Shown here: positions 24,482 to 33,790 of the stretch, piece after piece
Layout: each line of letters opens with the position of its first letter
Numbering within the stretch: position 1 is the stretch's first letter
NCBI RefSeq assembly: GCF_001189295.1
Contig: NZ_CP012159.1
Coordinates: 9,284,501 to 9,348,500 of the forward strand
Direction of reading: 5' to 3'
From: Chondromyces crocatus
GTDB lineage: Bacteria; Myxococcota_A; Polyangia; Polyangiales; Polyangiaceae
DNA: 64,000 nucleotides
Notes under the pieces: model-generated
Told to the model about the DNA's origin: nothing
Seen by the model: only the letters and a program-made list of their open reading frames with translations
Databases searched by the model: none
Made by a program: the position numbers and the translations under genes

Positions 24482-26392
24482 GTGAAGAACGCCACGGGCT
24501 GGGCAGCGAAGACCCTGGTGCTGGTGGTCGCGCTCGCGATCGTCGCCTTGCCCCGCGCGGCGTGGGCGTGGGTCGAGGTCCATGTCGCCGGCGACGAGAC
24601 CCGGCTCACCGTGGAGCCCAGCGGTTCCACGCGGGTGCAGCACAAGGTCACCCTGAAGATCAACGGCGGGCCACTGCGCGCGTTCGATGTCCGGGGGGTG
24701 GATGCGGACGCCGCGCCCGAGGCAGACGCCTACGTGGTGCCGCTCCGCGATGCGCAGCGGAACTCGCTGGCCTCGGCGTCCCCCGTGGCGCTGGAGATGT
24801 TGCCGCGAGAGCGCCCGCGCGAGGACGGGAGCGCACCGCCGCCCGTGCTGCGGGTGCGGTTCGACGGCAAGGGGCTGGGCCGCGGCGTCTACGTGCTGTT
24901 CTTCCGCTACCGCACCGACCTGGCCCAGCAAGGCGCCCTGCGTGAGGACGGCGTGCTGACGCGGCTCTCCTGGTCCGGTCCGGTCTGGGACGACGGCCTC
25001 GACACGCTGCGGCTCATCTTCCAGCTTCCCGCCGCGCCGACGGAGCCGCGCGTGGACGAGGGCGCCACGACGCACGACGACGAGCCGGGCGTGGTGCCGC
25101 CGACGACGCTTTCCACGGTCCGCCGTGGTCGTGAGTTCGACGAGCTGGAGCTGGTGCGGCCCTACGCGCCGAAGGGGGAGGCCGTGCGCTGGTCGGTGCT
25201 CGCCGACACGCGCGCGTTCCGGCCCGCGATGCCGGTGGCCGAGGCGGCGCCGACGCTGCCGCAGCGCGCGCTCGACGCGGCCACCACGTGGACGCCGGAC
25301 CGGCAACGCTCGCTGTACGTGGTGGCCGCCGTGGCGCTGTTCGCGCTGTTCACCGCGCTGACCGCGCGGAAGGTGCGCGAGGTGGAGCAAGCTTGTGAGG
25401 GCGCCGAGGTGAAGCCGCGCCCGCTGATCCCGATGCCGATCCTGCTGCGCGCGCCGCTCGCGGGGGCCGCGCTGGTCGCCGGGGTGGGCCTGGAGATGAC
25501 GCTGAAGTCGGGGACCCTGGGCGCGGCGCTGGTCGCGCTGGCGACGGCGCTGATCGCACACCGGACGCCGAAGCTGCGCACCGGGGGCGCGTCAGGATCC
25601 GGGGCGACGCTGCGTGGCCCTGGGCGCTGGCTGCCGGTGGCAGAGGCCGAAGCGTTCCGCTCGCCACCACGTCCACGAGGCGGGTGGCTCGATGTTTCGA
25701 CCCGCGCGGGCAAGGGGCTCTTCGCGGTGATGGTGCTGGCGCTCGCGGTGGGTGTGGGCGCGGTCTACCAGCATTCGCCGTACCACGCGCAGCTCCTCGC
25801 GATGAACGTGGTGGTGTTGCTGGCGATCTTCTGCACAGGGCGCCTCTCCGAGCTGCCGCCCGATCCCGCCGCGTCGCCGATCCCGCTGCTGCGGGACATC
25901 TCTCGGCGGATCAAGCGCAGCCTGAAGGGCACCGAGGCCCGGGTGGTGGGCAGGATCCGCGTCCCCGAGGGGACGCCGGATGCCGACGAGATTCGCCTCG
26001 GTCTCGCACCTCGCGCGGCGCTGCCGGGGTTCGTGGGCATCGAGGTGGGCGTGGTCTACGCGCCGGGTGCGGGTGGCGCGGTGGCCTTGCCCGAGGTGCT
26101 GCTGCGGGTGACGGTGGGCTCGCCATGCGAGCAGGCTGTGGAAAAGCTGGCCGCCAGCGGGCGGTCGGTGCGCGGTCGGCGCCCCGATGAGCGGGTGCTG
26201 GCGTTCACACCGCGCTTGCCGACGGCGCGCATGACCGCCGCGATCGCTGCGGCGCTGGCCCGGTCCGTGGTGGCGCGCGAGGTGGCTTCCAAGGAGACGA
26301 AGCCCGCGAAACGGAGCCGCAAGGCGAGCGCGGAGACCACGCAGGGCGCGCCGGTGCGCGACGCGAAGAAGGCCGTCCCGGTGGCGGCGTGA
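24482..26392 (+). CDS. exported/membrane protein with N-terminal beta domain
   Basis: About 636 residues if translation starts at GTG 24482, which directly precedes a signal peptide (TLVLVVALAIVALPRAAWAW). The frame is open further upstream and no strong ribosome site is visible, so the start is uncertain. Residues ~25-260 are a beta-rich extracytoplasmic domain (VEVHVAGDETRLTVEPSG). Membrane segments follow at about 285-305 (SLYVVAAVALFALFTAL), 330-375 (two) and 425-475 (two). A cytoplasmic domain of ~160 residues ends in a Lys/Ala-rich tail. The layout recalls DUF2207-type membrane proteins, but I do not assign it. It is followed by two further genes of unknown function. Confidence 0.75.
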   Translation: MKNATGWAAKTLVLVVALAIVALPRAAWAWVEVHVAGDETRLTVEPSGSTRVQHKVTLKINGGPLRAFDVRGVDADAAPEADAYVVPLRDAQRNSLASASPVALEMLPRERPREDGSAPPPVLRVRFDGKGLGRGVYVLFFRYRTDLAQQGALREDGVLTRLSWSGPVWDDGLDTLRLIFQLPAAPTEPRVDEGATTHDDEPGVVPPTTLSTVRRGREFDELELVRPYAPKGEAVRWSVLADTRAFRPAMPVAEAAPTLPQRALDAATTWTPDRQRSLYVVAAVALFALFTALTARKVREVEQACEGAEVKPRPLIPMPILLRAPLAGAALVAGVGLEMTLKSGTLGAALVALATALIAHRTPKLRTGGASGSGATLRGPGRWLPVAEAEAFRSPPRPRGGWLDVSTRAGKGLFAVMVLALAVGVGAVYQHSPYHAQLLAMNVVVLLAIFCTGRLSELPPDPAASPIPLLRDISRRIKRSLKGTEARVVGRIRVPEGTPDADEIRLGLAPRAALPGFVGIEVGVVYAPGAGGAVALPEVLLRVTVGSPCEQAVEKLAASGRSVRGRRPDERVLAFTPRLPTARMTAAIAAALARSVVAREVASKETKPAKRSRKASAETTQGAPVRDAKKAVPVAA

Positions 26393-26553
26393 TGGGGTGA
26401 TGTCTCCCGGCGCCCGCAGGCAGGGGTGATGCCCCGGAACGCTCATCGCAAAGGCCCCTACGGCAGGCCCTGTCAGTCTGCCAGTTGAGGAACAGCGCCC
26501 TGGATGTGCATAGGGAGAGCCCCGAAGCGAAGGGTGTGCATATACTGCGGACG

Positions 26554-26814
26554 ATGGTGGAGCCGGGGACACAATGCCCGAACCCGATCGCGGACAGCAT
26601 CGCCGCGCGGCTCGCGGTGTACCTCGGGCCTCACACGGCACGCACCGCGGTGAAGACGTTCTCGCTGAAGGCGCTGGGCAGGGGGCCCGACACGCTGACC
26701 GCCGCGGACGTACCGCGGCTTGCTGACGCACTGCGGCCCGTGCTGCGCACCTTCGTGGGGCGCGCGCAGGCCGAGGTGATCGTGGAGCGGATCGCGAAGA
26801 AGAGCGGGTCGTGA
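26554..26814 (+). CDS. small helical protein, coupled to membrane protein gene
   Basis: An 86-residue protein from ATG 26554 (MVEPGTQCPNPIADS). It has no signal peptide and appears helical. The second half reads DTLTAADVPRLADALRPVL and TFVGRAQAEVIVERI. This resembles the C-terminal half of the small protein at 49049-49363, suggesting a shared fold. The TGA overlaps the GTG of the following membrane protein gene (GTGA), so the two are probably translated together and may work together. Confidence 0.65.
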   Translation: MVEPGTQCPNPIADSIAARLAVYLGPHTARTAVKTFSLKALGRGPDTLTAADVPRLADALRPVLRTFVGRAQAEVIVERIAKKSGS

Positions 26815-27647
26815 TCTTTCGGCTGCTCGTGGCGTTGCCACTTTTGCTGGTGCTGCTGCTCGCCGGGGTGTCGACGCTGCTCCCCGATCCGTCGTCGCGG
26901 GCGACGTTGATGATGTGGGCGCAGGAGGGCGGCAAGGCGCTCGGTGTCGCGGGCGCGCTGGCGGCAGCGCTGGCGTTCGAGCGCGGGGACTACCTGCGCC
27001 GCGCCTGGGGCCTCCAGGCGGCGTACATGCTGCTCATCCTCCGCGACGCGGTGCTGATGAGGCTCCCGCCGGGGACCGAGATCCTGGGGCTCTCGGTGAA
27101 AGCCTGGGACGGCGGGGTGGTGGCGCTCGCGAACATGGCAGGCGTCGCCGCGGCGTGGATGATGGCACGGGCGTGGGAGGAAGCCGGGTTCGAGATGCCC
27201 GCGCCGCGCTCACGCAAGATCCTGGTGGGCGGCGCAGCCTTGGTGCTCGCGCTGGTGTTCATGGGCAAGCCGCTCGCGAAGGACGTGCAAGCGCTCCTCG
27301 CTGGCGACTACGCGGAGATCACGGCCGTCATCTCGTCGGTGGCGGACATGCTCGCGACGAGCCTGATCGCTCCGGTGCTGCTGACGGTGCTGGCGATGCG
27401 GGGCGGCGTGCTGGCGTGGCCCTGGGGGATGTTCACGGCCAGCATGGTGTGCTGGCTCTTCTTCGACGCGGCGAGCTTGATCCTGGGGGTGGAGTCTCGC
27501 CACTCGGGCACCTGGGAGTACGTGGCGCGCGACAGCTTCCGCGTGCTGGCCTGTCTGTACGCCTGCGCGGCAGGGCTGGCACAGCGGGCGGCGATCAGCC
27601 CGCCCCAGCTCGCGGACGACGGGGAACTCGAACCCGTCGAGGGGTGA
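26811..27647 (+). CDS. polytopic membrane protein of unknown function
   Basis: A 278-residue integral membrane protein with about seven hydrophobic segments, starting at once (FRLLVALPLLLVLLLAGVST), then around 45-60, 65-85, 100-118, 135-150, 170-200 and 205-225. A soluble tail ends the chain. The GTG start overlaps the stop of the upstream small gene. There is no catalytic motif I can identify. Its form resembles membrane sensory modules without an output domain, but that is speculative. Confidence 0.7.
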   Translation: MIFRLLVALPLLLVLLLAGVSTLLPDPSSRATLMMWAQEGGKALGVAGALAAALAFERGDYLRRAWGLQAAYMLLILRDAVLMRLPPGTEILGLSVKAWDGGVVALANMAGVAAAWMMARAWEEAGFEMPAPRSRKILVGGAALVLALVFMGKPLAKDVQALLAGDYAEITAVISSVADMLATSLIAPVLLTVLAMRGGVLAWPWGMFTASMVCWLFFDAASLILGVESRHSGTWEYVARDSFRVLACLYACAAGLAQRAAISPPQLADDGELEPVEG

Positions 27648-27780
27648 GCCGGTCCAGCATTCCCGACGTCGTCCCGGGTCCTCGGCCAGGCGATCTGCGA
27701 AGAAACCAGGGGTCGCGACCATCGGAAGCGCAGGGGCCGATAGGTCCCTGTTTCAGGGCACGCAGTACTATGCTTCGCGC

Positions 27781-28077
27781 ATGCGCGAAGAGCTGGGCAG
27801 GTCGATGGGCGAGGTGCTGTGGTCCGATCTGCAGGCGCACGTCCAGCGGGACGCGGTGATCGTTCTCGACGAGGATCTCGATCTGCTCGACGCGGCCATC
27901 GCGTTCGCCACGAACGAGGTGGCGAAGGTGGAGCCGTGGATCGACAGCGGCAAGATCGCGAAGCCCACCGCGGAGGAGCTGTCGCGCTGGTCGAGTGACG
28001 AGGCCATGCGGTTCCTGTGCGTGATCGTCGCGCCGTTCGTGCTGGTGCGCCGTCCACGGGCTGCCGCGCCCTCGTGA
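27781..28077 (+). CDS. DUF2288 family protein
   Basis: A 98-residue cytoplasmic protein matching the DUF2288 pattern: an N-terminal W-x-x-L-Q/x-H region, then VIVLDEDLDLLDAAIAFATN, VEPWIDSGKI, PTAEELSRW and VAPFVLVRRP near the end. Function of the family is unknown. The start codon sits inside an 18-bp perfect palindrome (27773-27790), and no clear ribosome binding site is visible, so regulation at this site is possible. Confidence 0.75.
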   Translation: MREELGRSMGEVLWSDLQAHVQRDAVIVLDEDLDLLDAAIAFATNEVAKVEPWIDSGKIAKPTAEELSRWSSDEAMRFLCVIVAPFVLVRRPRAAAPS

Positions 28078-28099
28078 GCCGAACGAGGGGCGGGCGGTG

Positions 28100-28903
28100 A
28101 TGATAGACTCCGTGCCCATGGGTGCTTGGTTGCGCATGGGCGTCGGGGTCGTGATGTGCGTCGGGCTTCTCGCTGCGTGTGGCGATGACGACGGCGACAC
28201 GGGGTCGCAAGGCGCGACGGGCGAGGGCGCCGCGTCGGCGGGAAGCGGCGCCGGGTCCGCAGGGAGCGGAGCCGGACCCGGGGGTGGATGCGCGCTGGAG
28301 TCGGCAACGCACGCCGGCGAGGGGACGTACTACGACGCTGATGGGTCCGGGAACTGTAGCTTCCCTCCTTCGCCCGGCGACCTGCTCGTGGCGGCGATGA
28401 ACCAGGCCGACTACGAGGGCTCGGCAGCATGCGGCGCTTGCATCGCGCTCGACGGGCCGGATGGCTCGGTGACGGTGCGAATCGTGGACCGTTGTCCCGA
28501 GTGCGCGCCGGGGGACGTCGACATGAGCCCGCAGGCCTTCGAGCAGATCGCGCCGATCGCGGCGGGGCGGGTGCCGATCACCTGGCGCTACGTGGCGTGC
28601 GGGCTGACCGGCGCGGTGGTGTACCACTTCAAGGACGGCAGCAACCCGTGGTGGGCTGGCGTGCAGGTGCGGAACCACCGCTACCCGATCGCGGAGCTCT
28701 CCTTCCGCAACGCCGACGGACAGTTCGTGCCGCTCGGGCGTGAGAACTACAACTACTTCATCGGGGAGAACATGGGCGAAGGGCCGTTCACGTTCCGGGT
28801 GACCGACACGCTCGGGAATGTGATCGAAGACGAGGGGATCCCGCTGCGCGACGACGGAGAGTCACCCGGCACGTCGCAGTTCCCCGCCTGCCCGGAAAAC
28901 TGA
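28100..28903 (+). CDS. bacterial expansin-like lipoprotein
   Basis: About 267 residues. A lipobox (GLLAAC) is followed by GDDDGD and a Ser/Gly/Ala linker, so the protein is surface anchored. The expansin module follows. Domain 1 is a six-strand double-psi barrel with GEGTYYDADGSGNCSF, AACGACIALDG and VDRCPECAPGDVDMSPQAF, including the conserved Asp of the DxS/A-F motif. Domain 2 is a carbohydrate-binding beta sandwich with NPWWAGVQVRNHRYPI aromatics. Expansins loosen cellulose or wall polysaccharide networks without hydrolysis. The start may be GTG 28097, ATG 28100 or ATG 28118; GAGGGG at 28085-28090 favours the first two. CapA-like and M23 genes follow on the same strand. Confidence 0.88.
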   Translation: MIDSVPMGAWLRMGVGVVMCVGLLAACGDDDGDTGSQGATGEGAASAGSGAGSAGSGAGPGGGCALESATHAGEGTYYDADGSGNCSFPPSPGDLLVAAMNQADYEGSAACGACIALDGPDGSVTVRIVDRCPECAPGDVDMSPQAFEQIAPIAAGRVPITWRYVACGLTGAVVYHFKDGSNPWWAGVQVRNHRYPIAELSFRNADGQFVPLGRENYNYFIGENMGEGPFTFRVTDTLGNVIEDEGIPLRDDGESPGTSQFPACPEN

Positions 28904-29004
28904 AGCGGCGTCTGGAGGTGCAGCGCACAGCGACTGCACCGATCGATCCTTCAGGAGCGGCCCGAGCTGTGGCGTCAAGGGGCGCGCGGTATCATCGCGC
29001 CACC

Positions 29005-31344
29005 ATGCCTGTACTTCCGCTCCAGCGTTCTCTGTGTCCTTCGCAGCGTCGCCTCGAAAGAACGCGGCCGTTCGTCGCCCCGGTGCTCGCAGCGCTCGCC
29101 GTGGCGTCCACGATCGCTGCGGTGCCTGCCGTGGCGAGCGCGCAGTATGCGTTCAACGAGAGCGAGGCGAACTTCGATTTGCTCTACGCGGCGACGCCGA
29201 TCGCGCTCACCGGGCTGGTGCTCGACGAGGCCGGCGCACCCGTGGCAGGTGCGATCGTCACCACCGTGGGCTGGGGCGTGGCCGAGAGCAACGAGGGGCT
29301 CACGGCGACGACGGACGCTTCGGGAGCGTTCGCGTTCCCGACCCTCTCGCGGCGATCCGTGCTGCTCAAGGTGGAGCGGACGAACTACTACGCCGAGATC
29401 GTCCCGGTGGATCTGCAGCGGCCTCTCGCGGAGGACGACGCGGACGCGGGTGACATCGTGCTCACGCAGAAGAAGGCAGGTCGGGCGCGCTTGATCTTCG
29501 GCGGAGACACCATGCTCGGCCGGCGCTTCACCGACGCGAACGGCGACGGGATCGAGGGCGAGCCAGGGGATCTGATCCGGCCGACGGCGCGCGCCGAGGA
29601 CGCGATTGCCGTGACGCGCTTCATCGCCGACGCGCTCGGAGCGGCCGACTACACGACCGTGAACCTGGAGACGCCGGCGACGGCGTACCCGGAGCAGCCG
29701 CATCCCTTCAAATCGTTCAGCTTCTACTCGCACCCGGAGACGCTGGCCGGGCTCGTGGCCGCTGGAGTCGACGGGGTGTCGCTCGGGAACAACCACGTGT
29801 ACGACTACCTGGATCCCGGCCTGCTCGACACGCTGATGGAGACGTCCGACGCAGGGCTGGACTGGTGCGGCGCCGGAATGGACGAGACCGAGGCCCGAGG
29901 CTCGGTCATCTACCGGACGGTGGGCCAGGGCGTGCAGATCGCGCTGCAAGGGTTCAACCAGCTCGTGAACGACGGGACCACGCACCCCCTGTACTCGCTG
30001 GTGGCGCGGGACTCACCTCAGGTCAAGGGAGGCGCGCTGGAGATGAGCGCGGCGAACGTCACGGGGTTCGTCTCCGCGGAGGCGTCGGAACGCGCCGCGA
30101 TCCCGATGCTGCACGGGGGCACGGAGTACTCGGACTACCCGAGCGCGACGATCCGGACGCGGATGATCCAGGCGGCGCAGCAGGGGGCCGCGCTGGTGGT
30201 GGCGCACCACCCGCACGAGGTGCAAGGCGTGGGCGTGGTGACGACGAACAGGGGCCCGCGTCTGGTGCTGATGTCGCTGGGGAACCTGATCTTCGATCAG
30301 GACGTGTTCGAGACCTTCCAGTCGTACATCGCCGTGGTCGACATCGATCAGTCGTCGCCCGGGGTGCAGACGGTGCGGAAGATGCAGCTCGTGCCGATCC
30401 ACATCGAGGGGTACGTGCCGAAGCTGGTGAGCGGTGCGTGGCTGGATCGTGCAGGCCGCGAGGTCGGGCATCTCTCGACGACGTTGCCGGTGGTGGCGAG
30501 CGGCCCGAATCCCTCGGATGGGCTGTCCGGCGCCGTGGTGTTTCCTTCGGGGAACCGGGTGCTGGTGGCGAGCGGAGCGGCCGGGTACGCCACCAGCGAG
30601 GAGGTGACACAGCTCAACGCACCCCTCACGACGGGCGCGACGCCGACGCTGGAGTACGTACGGATGGAGCAAGCCGACAGCTTGGCGCGGGTGCAGACGA
30701 GCACCGCCATGAGCTGCCAGGTCGGTCGCGAGATCTCGCTGTACGGGGACTTCGAGGATCTGGACGTGGACGACGTGTTCTCGGAGGGCACGATGTGGGA
30801 TCAGACGAGCGCCCGCTTCGTGCAGAACAGCGTGACACGGAGCGGTACGGGGGCGCTGGTGCTGCTGCGCCAGAGTTCCAACAGCGGGAACGCTTCGTCG
30901 TGGATGAGGAACCGGATCAAGGTCCCCGGCAATCAGGCGCTGACGCTGCGGGGGTGGGTGAAGGGGAACAACTCCGGCCAGTTCCAGGTCCAGGTGTACT
31001 GGTACACCTCGAGCGGAGCGACCGTATCGAGCCCCACGGTGTTCACGCGAGGCGCAGGTACGTACGACTGGGAGTCGTTCTCGGTCAACCTGACGGCGCC
31101 TGCGAATTCGGCCTCGATCCGCGCGTATTACCGGTCGCTGCCTCCCGCAGCGGGAGAGGGTGCGACGTTCGTCGACGATGTGTCGCTCGTGCAGTGGGAG
31201 AGCAGCATGCCGAATGCGGCGAGCGGGTGGAATTTGCCGACGCCCAACGCATGGGGCTTCGTTCGCTGCACCGGGGGTAGTGGAAATCAGGCAACGATCT
31301 CGCTCACTCACAGGATGTACAGCGCGACGAGCATGCTACCTTGA
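29005..31344 (+). CDS. exported CapA-family protein with N- and C-terminal beta domains
   Basis: A 779-residue secreted protein. ATG 29005 starts a signal peptide cleaved near VASAQ. Residues ~55-155 are a carboxypeptidase-regulatory-like beta sandwich (ALTGLVLDEAGAPVAGA). A CapA/PgsA metallophosphatase-like domain fills ~165-480: RLIFGGDTMLGRR, TVNLETPAT, VSLGNNHVYDY, PMLHGGTEYSDYP and VVAHHPHEVQGV, giving the expected metal-binding Asp, Asn and His set. The last ~150 residues (GDFEDLD...FVDDVSLVQW) resemble a carbohydrate-binding beta sandwich. CapA proteins act in poly-gamma-glutamate or capsule handling. Here the flanking modules suggest action on an extracellular polymer; the substrate is unknown. 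Confidence 0.85.
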   Translation: MPVLPLQRSLCPSQRRLERTRPFVAPVLAALAVASTIAAVPAVASAQYAFNESEANFDLLYAATPIALTGLVLDEAGAPVAGAIVTTVGWGVAESNEGLTATTDASGAFAFPTLSRRSVLLKVERTNYYAEIVPVDLQRPLAEDDADAGDIVLTQKKAGRARLIFGGDTMLGRRFTDANGDGIEGEPGDLIRPTARAEDAIAVTRFIADALGAADYTTVNLETPATAYPEQPHPFKSFSFYSHPETLAGLVAAGVDGVSLGNNHVYDYLDPGLLDTLMETSDAGLDWCGAGMDETEARGSVIYRTVGQGVQIALQGFNQLVNDGTTHPLYSLVARDSPQVKGGALEMSAANVTGFVSAEASERAAIPMLHGGTEYSDYPSATIRTRMIQAAQQGAALVVAHHPHEVQGVGVVTTNRGPRLVLMSLGNLIFDQDVFETFQSYIAVVDIDQSSPGVQTVRKMQLVPIHIEGYVPKLVSGAWLDRAGREVGHLSTTLPVVASGPNPSDGLSGAVVFPSGNRVLVASGAAGYATSEEVTQLNAPLTTGATPTLEYVRMEQADSLARVQTSTAMSCQVGREISLYGDFEDLDVDDVFSEGTMWDQTSARFVQNSVTRSGTGALVLLRQSSNSGNASSWMRNRIKVPGNQALTLRGWVKGNNSGQFQVQVYWYTSSGATVSSPTVFTRGAGTYDWESFSVNLTAPANSASIRAYYRSLPPAAGEGATFVDDVSLVQWESSMPNAASGWNLPTPNAWGFVRCTGGSGNQATISLTHRMYSATSMLP

Positions 31345-31351
31345 GCCGCCG

Positions 31352-32266
31352 ATGAGGTGGTCGTCCCCTCCCCACTGGTTGGCTCGCTGGAACGTCGGTG
31401 TGGTCGCGGCAATGGCCTTCGGAACCGTGGTCGCAGGCTGTGGGCCAGGCGATGAGGTGGTCTGGCCCGTGGGAGGGGACGCGCAGCGCCTGTCGTCGAC
31501 CTTCGGCCCGCGGCTCCAGGTGGGCCGCAACATGTCGTACGACTTTCACCGGGGGATCGACATCCCCGCAGAGGAAGGGACGTCGGTCCTCGCCATCGCG
31601 AAGGGCGTGGTGAAGCGGGCCGGAGATGATCCGGCGTACTCGGACACGATGGTCCAGGTGGAGCACTGCGACGGCGCTGATTGTTACTACAGCAACTATC
31701 TCCACCTCTCCGAGGCGTGCGTGGAGGTCGGTGACGAGGTGAGCGCCGGCGAGGTGGTGGGGCATTCGGGCATCGCGGAGAGCGGGTTCCCGCACCTGCA
31801 CTTCGAGATCCGCGAGGGGCGCTCGGAGCAGGCGTACGCGGTGCATCCGCTGCGCTGGCTGCCCGGGCTGCGCTGGGCGGCGCCGACGGTGGCGATCCTG
31901 TCGGTGGACGATCCGGGCTCGGGTCGGGTGGCGGTCCAGGTGGAGGTGGGCACGATCGGGGTCGATCCGGCGCTGCTGCGGGTCGAGGTGACGACCCACG
32001 ATCGGACGTCGGGAGAGACGCTCGACGAGAAGGTGTTCGATGTGGAGGAGTGGAACCGGAAGTACACGCTCTCGGACACGCCGAAGCAGATCGACGAGCC
32101 CGAACTCGATGGGATCCGGCTCGAGCCCGCGGCGTTCACGCAAGGGGCGCCGGCCTACGGGCTGCGCATCCGGTTCAGCCGGCTGAACGGGGCGTCGCGG
32201 GATCTCGGGGTGACGGTGAAGGCGATCGACACCTACGGGGCATCGAGCGAGGCGTCGTTGCCTTGA
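31352..32266 (+). CDS. M23 (LytM-type) metallopeptidase lipoprotein
   Basis: A 304-residue lipoprotein. The signal peptide ends at lipobox TVVAGC. The M23 zinc peptidase domain (~40-165) shows YDFHRGIDIPA (His and Asp ligands) and GFPHLHFEIREG (HxH), with the usual GxVxxAGxD and G(D/E)VxxGxxxGHSG turns. These enzymes cut peptidoglycan cross-bridges in the periplasm. A C-terminal ~135-residue beta domain (PTVAILSVDDPGSG onward) is not identified. It begins 7 bases after the CapA-like gene and is probably cotranscribed with it. ATG 31352 gives the signal peptide; the ribosome site is weak. Confidence 0.9.
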   Translation: MRWSSPPHWLARWNVGVVAAMAFGTVVAGCGPGDEVVWPVGGDAQRLSSTFGPRLQVGRNMSYDFHRGIDIPAEEGTSVLAIAKGVVKRAGDDPAYSDTMVQVEHCDGADCYYSNYLHLSEACVEVGDEVSAGEVVGHSGIAESGFPHLHFEIREGRSEQAYAVHPLRWLPGLRWAAPTVAILSVDDPGSGRVAVQVEVGTIGVDPALLRVEVTTHDRTSGETLDEKVFDVEEWNRKYTLSDTPKQIDEPELDGIRLEPAAFTQGAPAYGLRIRFSRLNGASRDLGVTVKAIDTYGASSEASLP

Positions 32267-32284
32267 GCGGCGTGAGCCGTCGCG

Positions 32285-33790
32285 TCAGCGCTGCGGAGGC
32301 GTGAGGGGGGAGCGCTTCGCGGCGACGTTCTGGGTCGCGGGGGCGGAGGCCGTGCGCGCCGTCGTGGGGGCAGGCGCGGTGAGCGGGCGCTGCGCGGAGG
32401 CTGCGGAGCCAGCGTGCCCCGCTGCGGGTGGCTGGGCGGAGTCGGCCGCTGCTGGAAGCGCAGGAGGTACGGGTTCGGCAGGAAGCGGGGCGGTCACAGC
32501 CCCCGAGGCGGCATGGCTGTCCGCAGGCGTGCCCGAGGACCAGGTCAGCACCACCACGGCCGCAGCTGCGAGGACCAGGGCGCCAGCAGAGAGCGCGAGG
32601 AAGCGGCGGGGGCGCGTGGAGGAAGGGGGCGGAACGAGGTCGCTGCCCGTGGCCCCCCAGGCGCCGAGGTTGGACATGCCGGTGGTGGTGCCTGGGCCGG
32701 GGGTCGGCAAGGAGGGCCAGGTGGCCTGAGCGGCGTTGCTCGCAGCACCCACGAGCGTCGGCATGGCGGGCGGTCGAGGGATGGCGGGGAACGGGAGCGG
32801 GGTGAGCGTCGGGTCGGCGGCGGCAGGTGCGATGGAGTTGCGCGGCGGCGCGATGGAGTTGCGCGGCGGCGCGATGGAGCGGAGGCGGCGCGAGGCGGGG
32901 AGCATGTCCAGGGCCTCGGTCGGCGCAAAGGGCAAGAGGGCCGCGGCCAGCTCGTGGGCGCTCTGGATGCGCTTGTCGGGATCCTTCTCGAGGCAGCGCA
33001 GGATGACGTCTTCGAGGCCCGCCGGGATCTCCGGGCGGATGGCGGTGGGTCGCTGGGGGACGGTCTCCAGGATGCGCGCGGCGAGTTCCATGGCCGAGTC
33101 GGCAGGGAACGGGAGGCGGCCGGTGACGAGGCGGTAGGTGATCGCGCCGAGCGACCAGACGTCCGAGCGCGGGTCGGCGTTCTTCGTGGAACGCATCTGC
33201 TCGGGCGACATGTAGTGCGGGGAGCCGAGGACCTCTTTGCCGGTGATCTCGAGGTCGGGCTGGGAGCCCTGGAAGAGGATCTTGGAGATGCCGAAGTCGA
33301 GGACCTTGAGGCACGGGGAGCCGTCGTCGCGCCGGGTGAGGAAGAGGTTTGCCGGCTTGAGGTCGCGGTGGACGATGCCGAGGGCGTGGGCCTCGGCCAT
33401 GGCGTCGCACGCCTGCAGCATGTAGTGGGCGACCTCGGACGGGGGGAGCGCCCCCTCCTTGCGAGCGACGCGGCTCAGGTCGCTGCCTTCGAGGTACTCC
33501 ATCACGATGTAGGGGACGCCGGAGTCGAGGCGACCGACGTCATAGACCTGGGCGACGTGCTCGCTCTTGAGCTTCACCGCGGCGCGCGCTTCGCGCATGA
33601 AGCGCTCGACGGCGATCGGGTTCTCGCTCTCGGCCTCGTGCATGAGTTTGAGGGCGCGCACCTCGTCGAGGTCGAGGTGGGTGGCCGCGACGACCGCGCC
33701 CATGCCGCCGACGCCGAGCACGTGATCGACGCGGTACTTGCCGGCGATCAAGGTGCCGATCGGTACGGGGGAGGTCCACGGCCCGCTCAT
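32285..33790 (-). CDS. membrane Ser/Thr protein kinase
   Basis: A 501-residue Hanks-type kinase. The catalytic domain (about 18-290) is complete: LGVGGMGAVVAA, ALKLMHE lysine, HRDLKPANLFL, LDFGISK, SPEQM and a final DKRIQSAHEL. A Pro-rich juxtamembrane region follows, containing a threefold repeat of the IAPPRNS unit encoded by 21-bp DNA repeats at about 32827-32880. One membrane helix (LALSAGALVLAAAAVVVLTW) lies near 405-425 and an Ala/Pro-rich extracytoplasmic tail ends the chain without a known sensor domain. It may be the distal gene of the 38.3-32.3 kb minus-strand group or have its own promoter in the 336-base gap upstream. Confidence 0.92.
   Translation of the reverse strand: MSGPWTSPVPIGTLIAGKYRVDHVLGVGGMGAVVAATHLDLDEVRALKLMHEAESENPIAVERFMREARAAVKLKSEHVAQVYDVGRLDSGVPYIVMEYLEGSDLSRVARKEGALPPSEVAHYMLQACDAMAEAHALGIVHRDLKPANLFLTRRDDGSPCLKVLDFGISKILFQGSQPDLEITGKEVLGSPHYMSPEQMRSTKNADPRSDVWSLGAITYRLVTGRLPFPADSAMELAARILETVPQRPTAIRPEIPAGLEDVILRCLEKDPDKRIQSAHELAAALLPFAPTEALDMLPASRRLRSIAPPRNSIAPPRNSIAPAAADPTLTPLPFPAIPRPPAMPTLVGAASNAAQATWPSLPTPGPGTTTGMSNLGAWGATGSDLVPPPSSTRPRRFLALSAGALVLAAAAVVVLTWSSGTPADSHAASGAVTAPLPAEPVPPALPAAADSAQPPAAGHAGSAASAQRPLTAPAPTTARTASAPATQNVAAKRSPLTPPQR

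Noticed and set aside
23630-25561. Minus-strand frame of 643 codons running through the repeat array and antisense to the membrane protein gene
   Set aside because: Most of it is shadow of the plus-strand gene. In the array it stays open only because 42 bp is a multiple of three; the repeated ETGYVG-like peptides are repeat translation.
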